The notes under the pieces were generated by a model. The model was not told the origin of the DNA. It did no database searches and saw only the letters and a program-made list of their open reading frames with translations. Of a stretch of 12,489 bases of DNA, positions 1 to 11,033 are shown in pieces; positions within the stretch are counted from its first letter, which is position 1; each line of letters starts with the position of its first letter. Position numbers and translations under genes: made by a program. Origin of the DNA: Phycisphaerales bacterium UBA1926. GTDB taxonomy: Bacteria; Planctomycetota; Phycisphaerae; Phycisphaerales; UBA1924. Location of the stretch: positions 40,944 to 53,432 of the forward strand of contig DDFO01000050.1 of assembly GCA_002337215.1 (NCBI GenBank). Reading direction: 5' to 3'.

Positions 1-137
1 CGGCCTTCGCCGCGCCCTTTTTCATGCGCACAATCCGTGCCGTCTCGACCGATCAGGACCGCAAGAACACCGGCGAGCCGACAGCCACTGCGCGGCCGGC
101 ACCCGTCACGCGCCCCAGACGAGCAACGCCCGATCGG
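1..137. other. Left-edge flank, possible start of a minus-strand gene
   Basis: This is the stretch downstream of the minus-strand sulfatase. On the minus strand an ATG at 25-23 opens a frame reading MKKGAAKA before the sequence runs out, with a weak GGA-type ribosome site about 8-9 bases upstream. It lies 112 bases beyond the sulfatase stop on the same strand, so it could be the next gene of a minus-strand unit. Eight codons are too few to assign a family. I see no convincing terminator, RNA gene or repeat here. A plus-strand frame that opens at 24 lies mostly antisense to the sulfatase and is judged a GC-rich shadow. Confidence 0.25.
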
Positions 138-2066
138 CTACCCCGCCGCCGCCTCAACCGCTTTCACGACCTGGTTGATCTCGTACCGGTTCCACCGATC
201 CGCGGCCTTGCGGACCGCCGACACAAACGCCTCGCTCGTCAGTCCCAGCAACTGCCCCTCCCGAGCCGCGAGCAGCGAGTCCCAGTACGCGGGCGAGCCG
301 ACCGCGTCGGTCAGCACACGCTCGGCCTCTTCGATCGCAACGGCGTGCGTCAGACATCCCGAGGCCGCCGCGATCCGCACCGTCGGCGACCCGTCCGACA
401 ACCCACCACGCAGCAGCGAACGCACGGTCTCATCGCGACGCGACTGGCAACGAAGCCCGATCATCGCCCAGTAGCGCACCGCCTCGTGGTCGTGGGCAGC
501 ACCCGCCGCCTGAGCGGCAACCGCGATCGAACCACGGCCCACGAGCTCCGCCCAGAGATGCACCGACGCAAGCGGGAACGAAGCATCACGATCCGCGAGC
601 GCCGTCACAGGTTCATTCCCCGCGGCCCGCGCCAGGATCGACTCCGGGATCAGCCCGAGATCGTCCGTGTCCCGCATGTGCTCGACCAACGCTTCCCGCA
701 TCCGTTCGAGCCGATCCGCGTGCACGGCGTCGCCCGACACGTCCCGCAACTCCATCGGGTCCGTCTCCAGATCGAACAGCAACTCAGCACCACGAGGCTC
801 GGTCATGAGCCGCAACGCGTCGGGAGGCAGCGTCCCCGCCGCCATCCCCGCCTTGAGGGCCCGGTAGGCCCCCGCGGGAGACGCGTATCCGCTCGGCGCA
901 AAGAAAGGCCGATCCGGGAAGTATGACCGCGAGTAGACCCACCGCCCGTCGGTCACCATCCGCGCGTGATCGATGTCCTCATCGATCCGGTCCCGCGCGA
1001 CGAACGCGAACTCACGCGCCGCCACCCCGCTCAGGAACGGCACCCCGTGCATCCCCTCAGGGATCGCCAGCCCCGCGAGCTTCAGCAGCGTGGGCCCCAC
1101 ATCCACGAACGACACCAGCCGGTCGTCCGTCTCGCCGCGTTCCGCCGTTGCCAGATGCGACCATTTTTCGGGGATCCGCACGATCATCGGGACCCGTGTC
1201 CCCCGCGCCAGTGCCGCCTTCTTGTGCCCGGTCATCCCCGCCCCGTGATCGGTGAAAAAGATCACGATCGTGTCGTCCGCGAGCCCGTCCCGTTCGAGCC
1301 GATCGAGCAGGTTTCCCGCCTGCCGATCCATGAGCGTCACGCAGTCCGCGTACCGGGCCAGGTGCGCGCGCACGGCCGGGGTGTCCGGGTAATAGGGGGG
1401 CACATCCACGTCCGCCGGGTCGTGGATCTCCTCAGGCCGCAGCTTCGCGCGGATCTCCCGTTCGTACCCATCTCTCGGCCACACACTCGTCCGCGACTGA
1501 TGGGTCGTGTCGAGGTTCCGGATCACCATGAACGGCTTATCGCCACGCGCTTCGTCCCACCAGCCCCCGCCGCTGTCGAACGACCGCGCCGCGATCGTCC
1601 GATGCTCGGTCACGTTGATATCCAGTTTCGGCCCGTTCGTGCAGTAGTACCCGGCGTCCCGCATGACAGCCGAGAACCCGTCGAGGTCCTCGCCCACCGA
1701 CGCACGGGACCGGTGATTGCTCCCCCCCAGCGATGCCTGGTACCGCGAGAAGAACAACCCCGTGCGTGCAGGCGAGCACACCGGCGCCGTCGCGAACACA
1801 CGCGTGTACCGCACGCCCTCCGCCGCGAGCGCATCCAGCCTCGGCGTCGTCGCGTTCGCCACCCCGAAGCAGCCCATGTCGGGGCCCATGTCCTCCGCCG
1901 TGATGAGCAGGAAGTTGGGGCGGTCTTCGGAAGACCCCGCCAAGCCCAGTGCCCGGTCCATCGCCGAGGCCCCTCGCGGCGCAAAGACCAAGAGCACTGT
2001 GACGAACACCATCCATCGCGACAGGCCGGCAAGCCCATACGATCCGTTAAGCACTTGACCATTCAT
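138..2066 (-). CDS. Secreted formylglycine-dependent sulfatase with C-terminal HEAT-like repeats
   Basis: This is a 642-residue type I (S1 family) sulfatase, hydrolysing sulfate esters, probably of a glycan, outside the cytoplasm. The N-terminus has a hydrophobic signal segment (about residues 19-34, MVFVTVLLVF followed by A-S-A). Metal-site residues are visible at E58-D59 (ITAEDMG) and D273-H274 (FFTDHG). The formylglycine precursor is Cys97 in C-S-P-A-R, fitting the CxPxR signature with Ala in the usual Ser position. Lys146, His189, His281 and Lys282 sit in blocks typical of sulfatase active sites. Residues from about 490 to the end are Ala-rich helical segments that look like HEAT repeats. 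From memory, the layout resembles SulfAtlas S1_8-type enzymes; the subfamily and substrate are unproven. ATG at 2066 was chosen because a further in-frame extension overlaps the neighbouring gene and precedes the signal segment. No clear ribosome site is visible; Met19 (2012) is an alternative start. It is divergent from the FGE gene. Confidence 0.92.
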   Translation of the reverse strand: MNGQVLNGSYGLAGLSRWMVFVTVLLVFAPRGASAMDRALGLAGSSEDRPNFLLITAEDMGPDMGCFGVANATTPRLDALAAEGVRYTRVFATAPVCSPARTGLFFSRYQASLGGSNHRSRASVGEDLDGFSAVMRDAGYYCTNGPKLDINVTEHRTIAARSFDSGGGWWDEARGDKPFMVIRNLDTTHQSRTSVWPRDGYEREIRAKLRPEEIHDPADVDVPPYYPDTPAVRAHLARYADCVTLMDRQAGNLLDRLERDGLADDTIVIFFTDHGAGMTGHKKAALARGTRVPMIVRIPEKWSHLATAERGETDDRLVSFVDVGPTLLKLAGLAIPEGMHGVPFLSGVAAREFAFVARDRIDEDIDHARMVTDGRWVYSRSYFPDRPFFAPSGYASPAGAYRALKAGMAAGTLPPDALRLMTEPRGAELLFDLETDPMELRDVSGDAVHADRLERMREALVEHMRDTDDLGLIPESILARAAGNEPVTALADRDASFPLASVHLWAELVGRGSIAVAAQAAGAAHDHEAVRYWAMIGLRCQSRRDETVRSLLRGGLSDGSPTVRIAAASGCLTHAVAIEEAERVLTDAVGSPAYWDSLLAAREGQLLGLTSEAFVSAVRKAADRWNRYEINQVVKAVEAAAG

Positions 2067-2196
2067 GGGCCCCAGAGTACCGTGGCGCGCACAGGCGCCG
2101 CCAGCCCGGCGTAGCGTGTAAGAAGAAAGTCGCCAGCGAATGATTAAGCCGGGCGACCTCCCGACGAAGACGCAGAACGCGAGGAGTTTTCCAACC
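2067..2196. promoter_or_regulatory. Divergent intergenic region, sulfatase / FGE
   Basis: This 130-bp gap must carry promoters for the leftward sulfatase and the rightward FGE-led gene series. No confident -35/-10 pair could be read in either direction. A 5-bp inverted repeat, GGCGC (2084-2088) and GCGCC (2095-2099) around a 6-base loop, lies in it, but such short repeats are common in GC-rich DNA. An in-frame ATG at 2140 would extend the FGE leftwards but lacks a ribosome site. Confidence 0.4.
2181..2186 (+). promoter_or_regulatory. Ribosome binding site for FGE gene
   Basis: GAGGAG lies 10 bases before a GTG at 2197. This supports GTG 2197 over the upstream in-frame ATG at 2140, and the resulting N-terminus is a compact Arg-rich lipoprotein-type signal. 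Confidence 0.6.
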
Positions 2197-3366
2197 GTGT
2201 CCCGAACAGGCCAGCGCCGTTTCGTCCGCCGTGCCCGTCTTGGCATCGCCGCAACGATCCTCTCTGCGTGCACAATGACGGCGTTCCCAGACAGCGTGCG
2301 TCCCGGGAACGCGACGCCTGTTTCCACGGCCCCGACGCAGCCGCCGAACGGCATGGTCTGGGTCCCGGTCGCCGAATTCTCGATGGGATCCGACCACCCG
2401 CTCGCCCGACGGAACGAGCAGCCGGTTCACCGTGTGCGCGCAGGCGGCTTCTTCGCCGACATCACCGAGGTCACCAACGCCCAGTTCCGCGCCTTCGTCG
2501 AGGCGACGGGATACACCACCGTCGCCGAGCGCGCGCCCGACTGGGAGGAGATGAAAAAGCAGCTCCCCCCGGGCACGCCCAAGCCGCCCGACGAGGTCTT
2601 CGTTCCCGGCTCGCTCGTTTTCTACCTCCCCGAGCCCGGCGTCCCGCTCAACCCGGGCACTTGGTGGCACTGGGTGACCGGCGCGGACTGGCGCCACCCC
2701 GAAGGACCGGGCTCCTCCATCGAGGGCAAGGACGACCACCCCGTCGTCCACATCGCCTGGGATGACGCGAACGCGTACGCCGATTGGGCCGGGAAACGGT
2801 TGCCGACAGAAGCCGAGTGGGAACGCCTCGCGCGGGGCGATGCGACCGAGTCGCCCTACGTCTGGGGCGAACGCGACCCCGAGCCCACCGATGCCAACAT
2901 CTGGCAGGGCGAGTTCCCGGTCACCAACACCGAAGCGGACGGCTACCTCAAGAGCAACCCCGTGCGCGCGTTCCCGCCCAACAGCCTGGGCCTGTACGGC
3001 GTCGCGGGCAACGTCTGGGAATGGACCAGCGACTGGTTCGCGTCCAACGCCTACGCCGAGCGGATCCGGTCTCACCCCGAAACGGATGTCTTCGAGTCTC
3101 CGCCGGGGCCCGAGACCTCGTGGGACGCCAACGACCCGCTCGCCCCCAAGCGCACGATCCGGGGCGGGTCCTTCCTGTGCCACGTCAGCTACTGCTCGTC
3201 GTACCGCCCGAGCGCGCGCATGGCGACGACCCCCGACACCGCCGCCGAGCACATCGGATTCCGATGCGTGATGGACCCGAGCCCGGTCGAATCCGACCAG
3301 CCTCAACCGCCCGTGCGCACGCCGACCGAAGACAGACCCCACCCGTCGTTTCAGGACATCGACTGA
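2197..3366 (+). CDS. Formylglycine-generating enzyme (SUMF1 family), probable lipoprotein
   Basis: This 389-residue protein is a copper-dependent aerobic FGE candidate, oxidising the CxPxR cysteine of sulfatases to C-alpha-formylglycine. The SUMF1 fold spans about residues 48-360: it begins at MVWVPVAEFSMGS, continues through the EVTNAQF and KRLPTEAEWE blocks and GVAGNVWEW, and ends at HIGFRC. The decisive evidence is the cysteine pair Cys328 and Cys333 in FLCHVSYCSSYR, matching the spacing and context of human FGE Cys336/Cys341. Many SUMF1-domain proteins lack this pair. The N-terminus from GTG 2197 has an Arg-rich n-region, a short hydrophobic stretch and L-S-A-C with Cys25, a lipobox. Export as a lipoprotein is therefore inferred; it would put maturation outside the cytoplasm. 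A neighbouring sulfatase lies on each side, divergent at the left and after one intervening gene at the right. The PhoD-like gene follows after 39 bases, suggesting co-transcription. Confidence 0.9.
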   Translation: MSRTGQRRFVRRARLGIAATILSACTMTAFPDSVRPGNATPVSTAPTQPPNGMVWVPVAEFSMGSDHPLARRNEQPVHRVRAGGFFADITEVTNAQFRAFVEATGYTTVAERAPDWEEMKKQLPPGTPKPPDEVFVPGSLVFYLPEPGVPLNPGTWWHWVTGADWRHPEGPGSSIEGKDDHPVVHIAWDDANAYADWAGKRLPTEAEWERLARGDATESPYVWGERDPEPTDANIWQGEFPVTNTEADGYLKSNPVRAFPPNSLGLYGVAGNVWEWTSDWFASNAYAERIRSHPETDVFESPPGPETSWDANDPLAPKRTIRGGSFLCHVSYCSSYRPSARMATTPDTAAEHIGFRCVMDPSPVESDQPQPPVRTPTEDRPHPSFQDID

Positions 3367-3391
3367 CCAGGTCACCGACCGACGCATCCAC

Positions 3392-3397
3392 GGAGAA
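3392..3397 (+). promoter_or_regulatory. Ribosome binding site for PhoD-like gene
   Basis: GGAGAA lies 8 bases before ATG 3406, in the 39-base gap after the FGE stop codon. It supports that start and translation from a shared FGE-PhoD message. Confidence 0.6.
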
Positions 3398-3405
3398 ACC
3401 GAGCA

Positions 3406-5397
3406 ATGAAGCGAACCACCCCGGCGCGCACATCGGCCCGCACATCGGCGCGAACACTCGCGCTGACCACGGCCCTCGGCCTGAGCGCCGCCCTCGCCGG
3501 TGCCCAGGCGCAGCCCGACGCGAATGCGCACGACGGCGCATGGGAACCCGAGAACTGGCTCGATACCGCCGCCCCACCCGAGCACTGCATCGCCTTCGCG
3601 CTCTACACCGTCCACGACGGCACCCTCAAGATGACCGCCCAGCTCTACCCGCTCGCCGACGGGGTGGAGCGCGCCGTCCAGCTCCAGACCCGGCCGAGCG
3701 GCTCAGGCGACGACTGGCGCACGGTCACGTTCACGACCGTCGACGAGACCGGGTACGGCTGGCCCCAGGAGAACCACAAGCGGTGGCTCGCCCACTTCCG
3801 AGTGGACAACTGGGACCACACGCGCGATTTCGAGTACCGCGTCGTCGCCGCCGGCGGCCGGGCGACGTTCGAGGGGCTGATCCGACGCGACCCCGAGGGC
3901 CCCGAGATCATCGTCGGCTCGCTGTCGTGCAACTCCAACGCCGACCGCCGCGACCGCGACGACATCATCCGCAACCTCACGTTCCAGGATCCCGACCTGC
4001 TCTTCTTCGCGGGCGATCAGTCGTACGACCACAAGCGGCACCTCGAGGCGTGGCTGCTGTTCGGGCGGCAATTCCGCGACATCATGCGCGATCGGCCCAC
4101 CATCACCATCCCCGACGATCACGACATCGGGCAGGGCAATCTCTGGGGTGCGGGGGGCATCAAGGCCGACGACGCGAACGGCGACAGCGGCGGTTACTTC
4201 TATTCGCCCGACTACGTGCGCGCCGTCGAGACCGCCCAGACCTGGCACCTCCCCGATCCCTACGACCCGGCCCCCATCGCCCGCGGCATCGGGGTCTACT
4301 ACACCGACTTCACGGTGGGGGGCGTCAACTTCGCGATCATCGAGGACCGCAAGTTCAAGACCGGTCCGAGAGCCGTTCTGCCCCCCAAGGAGGGCCGGTC
4401 AGACCACTTCAACAACCCGGATTTCGATCCCGCGTCGGTCGATGTCCCCGAGGCGAGACTGCTCGGCGATCGCCAGATTGAGTTTCTGCAGCACTGGGCG
4501 GGCGACTGGGACAACACCGAGATGAAGGCCGTCCTGTCGCAGACGCTCTTCGCCAACGCCCAGCACCGCTCGGGTCCCGGGCTGTGGGGCGATCCCAACG
4601 GCAAGGACCTGCGCCAAGACCGGGGCGAACGGCTCGTCGCCGATCTCGACAGCAACGGCTGGCCCCAGGCGGGACGCAACCGTGCGCTCACCGAGATCCG
4701 CAAGGCCTTTGCCACCATGCTCGGGGGCGATCAGCACCTGGGCACCCTCGTCCACCACGGCGTCAACGAGTTCCGCGACAGCGGCGTCTCGCTCATCAGC
4801 CCGTCGATTGTCAACTACTACGTCCGCTGGTGGGACCCGCTCGAGGAATCGCCCGGCCCGATCGACGGGGCCCTCCCCGATCTGGGCGACTACCGGGATG
4901 GGTTCGGCAACAAGATCACCATGCTCGCCTACGTCAACCCGGACCCCGACCGTGTCGTTCACACGACGCCGTCGGGCGAGGTCTGGGGCCCGCGTGCCGA
5001 GGGGTACGCGATCGCACGATTCAACACCGATGAGCGCACGATCACCTACGAGATCTGGCCGCGCATGGTCGATGCGACCGATCCGTCCGCGGAGCCCTAC
5101 CCCGGCTTCCCGGTGACGATGACGCAGATGGACCAGTACGCGCGCACGCCGCTCGCGTATCTCCCCGAGTTGGTGATCGGAGGCCCGGCCGACCCCGTGG
5201 TTGCGATCGTTGATGAGCAGACCGGCGAAACGGTCTACACGCTCCGCATCAACGGCACGCAGTTCCAGCCGCACGTCTTCAAGGCCGGGACGTATCGCGT
5301 GACGGTGACCGGCGAGGGGGACGCGCGACGGGTCCTCGATGGTCTGGTCTCGAGCCCGACACGGGAGGGCGCCGGCAGCATCGTGGTCTCGTATTGA
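3406..5397 (+). CDS. PhoD-like metallophosphoesterase, secreted
   Basis: This 663-residue protein resembles the alkaline phosphatase D family, metal-dependent phosphomono- or diesterases acting outside the cytoplasm. An Arg/Thr-rich n-region followed by a hydrophobic stretch (ALTTALGLSAALAGAQA) gives a signal peptide of about 35 residues; no clean twin-arginine motif is visible. Residues of about 50-165 form a beta-rich N-terminal domain. The catalytic domain shows metallophosphatase blocks in family order: FFAGDQSYDH with Asp204, IPDDHDIG with Asp237-Asp238-His239, NFAIIEDRKF, VLSQTLFANA, and LGGDQHLG with Asp442 and His444, followed by His450-His451. About 170 residues of probable beta structure follow. 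It lies between a sulfatase activator and a sulfatase, so a role in removing an ester from the same glycan is possible, but substrate cannot be read from sequence. Phosphate scavenging is the alternative. ATG 3406 has a ribosome site. Confidence 0.85.
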   Translation: MKRTTPARTSARTSARTLALTTALGLSAALAGAQAQPDANAHDGAWEPENWLDTAAPPEHCIAFALYTVHDGTLKMTAQLYPLADGVERAVQLQTRPSGSGDDWRTVTFTTVDETGYGWPQENHKRWLAHFRVDNWDHTRDFEYRVVAAGGRATFEGLIRRDPEGPEIIVGSLSCNSNADRRDRDDIIRNLTFQDPDLLFFAGDQSYDHKRHLEAWLLFGRQFRDIMRDRPTITIPDDHDIGQGNLWGAGGIKADDANGDSGGYFYSPDYVRAVETAQTWHLPDPYDPAPIARGIGVYYTDFTVGGVNFAIIEDRKFKTGPRAVLPPKEGRSDHFNNPDFDPASVDVPEARLLGDRQIEFLQHWAGDWDNTEMKAVLSQTLFANAQHRSGPGLWGDPNGKDLRQDRGERLVADLDSNGWPQAGRNRALTEIRKAFATMLGGDQHLGTLVHHGVNEFRDSGVSLISPSIVNYYVRWWDPLEESPGPIDGALPDLGDYRDGFGNKITMLAYVNPDPDRVVHTTPSGEVWGPRAEGYAIARFNTDERTITYEIWPRMVDATDPSAEPYPGFPVTMTQMDQYARTPLAYLPELVIGGPADPVVAIVDEQTGETVYTLRINGTQFQPHVFKAGTYRVTVTGEGDARRVLDGLVSSPTREGAGSIVVSY

Positions 5398-5453
5398 GGC
5401 GATGTGACGCAACATTTTGTGATTACAGGTGTTCGAAGATCGCTCCCGATGAT

Positions 5454-5494
5454 CGCTTGACGCCTAGTCAAACGCTTGACATACTGGGTTGACA
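5454..5494 (+). promoter_or_regulatory. TTGAC repeat cluster with sigma70-like promoter
   Basis: The 142-bp gap before the second sulfatase contains three direct copies of TTGAC (5457-5461, 5476-5480, 5489-5493). The first two belong to an 8-base repeat CGCTTGAC at 5454 and 5473, a 19-bp period. The first copy also forms a perfect inverted repeat with GTCAA at 5467-5471, across 5 bases. TTGACG at 5457-5462 and CATACT at 5480-5485 are 17 bases apart and match the sigma70 consensus at 5/6 and 4/6 positions. The repeats would overlap the promoter, as an operator does. This would drive the sulfatase starting at 5540. It is inferred from sequence only. Confidence 0.45.
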
Positions 5495-5527
5495 CATGCC
5501 GCTCCGAGCGTCTTCGCCGGACGGCCC

Positions 5528-5531
5528 GGAG
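5528..5531 (+). promoter_or_regulatory. Ribosome binding site for second sulfatase
   Basis: GGAG lies 8 bases before GTG 5540. It favours this start over TTG 5489 or GTG 5531, which lack a well-spaced site and add residues ahead of the signal peptide. Confidence 0.5.
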
Positions 5532-5539
5532 TGCTTTCC

Positions 5540-6949
5540 GTGCGAATCTGCAAGTTCATCGTCGCGATCTGTGCTGCTGTGGTGTCCGTCGCGGCGCCGC
5601 CTGTGTGCGCTCAGGACGCCGCGGAGACACGCGGGCCCAACATCGTCTACATCCTGGTCGACGACCTGGGCTGGGGCGATCTGTCGTGCTACGGCCAGAC
5701 CAACTGGACGACCCCGCGGCTCGACGAGATGGCGCGCGAGGGGATGCGGTTCACAAACGCGTACGCCGGCGACACCGTGTGTGCGCCGAGCCGGGCGACA
5801 CTGCTGACCGGGAATCACACGGGGCGTGTCCACCAGCGCGGCAACGGAAAGATCGCGTTCCGTCGCGACCCACACGACATCACCATCGCGACGCGGCTCA
5901 AGGAACTCGGCTACACGACCGCGATGGTCGGCAAGTCGGGCGTCGCCTGCAACTCCGACGACGCGACGCTCCCGAACGACAAGGGCTTCGATCACTTCTA
6001 TGGCGTGCTCAGCCACGTCGCGGCGCACCGCAACTACCCGCGGGAGATCGTCCGCAACGGCGAGCGCATCGAACTGCCCGGCAACCACGGCAAAACGGGC
6101 GACACCTACGCCAACGGTCTGTGGGTGGACGATTCGCTCGCGTGGATCGAAGAGAACCGGGAGCGCCCGTTCTTCCTGCATCTTGCGCTCACGCCGCCCC
6201 ACGCGGACCTGACCGTGCCCGAACGATACATGGCGCCCTTCCGCGGGAAATGGCCCGAGAAGCCCCACGCGAAAGGCGGCTATTTCCACCAGACCGAGCC
6301 CAGAGCGGCCTACGCGGGGATGGTTGCGTTCATCGACGAAGCGGTGGGCCGGGTGCTCAACCGGCTCGAGGCGCTGGATCTCGATGAGCGCACGATCGTG
6401 TTCTTCGCGTCCGACAACGGGCCGCACTACGAGGGCGGGGCGCACCCCGACAACTTCGATTCCAACGGGCCGTACCGGGGTGGCAAACGGAACATGACCG
6501 AAGGCGGGATCAAGACTCCGCAGATCGTCTGGTGGCCTGGCAATGTTCCCTCGGGCGTCGTGAGCGACCACATCACCGCGTTCTGGGATTTCGCACCGAC
6601 GGCCCTCGACCTCGCGAGTGCTGAGTCGGTGCCCGCGATGGACGGGATCTCGCTTGTTCCGACGCTGCTGGGCCGGCCGGGCGAGCAACTCGAGCACGAT
6701 TATTTGTACTGGGAGTTCTACGAGCGGGGTGGCAAGCAGGCGGTGCGCATGGGCGACTGGAAGGGCATCCGGCTGGGCGTCAACAAGGATCGCGACGCGC
6801 CGATCGCGCTGTACGACCTGCGCACCGACATCGGTGAGGCGACCGACGTCTCGGGCGAGCACCCCGAGATCGTCGCGGCGATCGCACGGGCGATGGACGA
6901 GGCGCACACGCCTTCGGATATCTTCCGGTTCGGCCCGCGCCAGCCCTAG
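5540..6949 (+). CDS. Secreted formylglycine-dependent sulfatase (arylsulfatase A-like)
   Basis: This is a 469-residue S1-family sulfatase hydrolysing sulfate esters outside the cytoplasm. GTG 5540 gives a short n-region (MRICK), a hydrophobic core and a cleavage site near VCA-QDA, about 24 residues. Metal ligands are visible at Asp41-Asp42 (VDDLGWGD) and Asp292-Asn293 (ASDNG). The formylglycine precursor is Cys81 in C-A-P-S-R followed by ATLLTG, the canonical signature. A catalytic-type Lys lies in MVGKSG, and TPPHADL supplies a His. The C-terminal subdomain contains RGGKRNMTEGGIKTP and YWEFYERGGKQAVRMG. From memory that last block is typical of SulfAtlas S1_16-like enzymes, some of which cleave 4-O-sulfate on galactose or GalNAc; this assignment is tentative. 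It follows the PhoD-like gene after 142 bases that contain a candidate promoter, and precedes the beta-galactosidase, which favours a galactose-containing substrate. Confidence 0.93.
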   Translation: MRICKFIVAICAAVVSVAAPPVCAQDAAETRGPNIVYILVDDLGWGDLSCYGQTNWTTPRLDEMAREGMRFTNAYAGDTVCAPSRATLLTGNHTGRVHQRGNGKIAFRRDPHDITIATRLKELGYTTAMVGKSGVACNSDDATLPNDKGFDHFYGVLSHVAAHRNYPREIVRNGERIELPGNHGKTGDTYANGLWVDDSLAWIEENRERPFFLHLALTPPHADLTVPERYMAPFRGKWPEKPHAKGGYFHQTEPRAAYAGMVAFIDEAVGRVLNRLEALDLDERTIVFFASDNGPHYEGGAHPDNFDSNGPYRGGKRNMTEGGIKTPQIVWWPGNVPSGVVSDHITAFWDFAPTALDLASAESVPAMDGISLVPTLLGRPGEQLEHDYLYWEFYERGGKQAVRMGDWKGIRLGVNKDRDAPIALYDLRTDIGEATDVSGEHPEIVAAIARAMDEAHTPSDIFRFGPRQP

Positions 6950-11011
<4,062 letters not shown>

Positions 11012-11020
11012 TTCGCAGCG

Positions 11021-11025
11021 AGGAG
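11021..11025 (+). promoter_or_regulatory. Ribosome binding site for galE
   Basis: AGGAG lies 8 bases before ATG 11034, inside the 22-base gap after the beta-galactosidase stop. It fixes the galE start over an upstream in-frame ATG at 10965, which lies inside the preceding gene, and implies translation from a shared message. Confidence 0.65.
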
Positions 11026-11033
11026 CAGATGCC

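Noticed and set aside
2067..2354. Leftward extension of the minus-strand sulfatase frame to an ATG at 2354.
   Set aside because: It would overlap the start of the FGE gene by over 150 bases and put 96 unrelated residues before the signal segment.
2197..3366. Reading the SUMF1-domain protein as a non-FGE family member.
   Set aside because: The catalytic-type cysteine pair and its surrounding residues are both present, and sulfatases are adjacent.
2047..3615. A long open frame on the minus strand across the FGE gene.
   Set aside because: It is antisense to a well-supported FGE, is rich in Arg, Gly and Val with no recognisable motif, and is typical of GC-rich shadow frames.
5489..5539. TTG 5489 or GTG 5531 as start of the second sulfatase.
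   Set aside because: GTG 5540 has GGAG at good spacing and gives a standard signal peptide; the TTG also lies inside the TTGAC repeat cluster.
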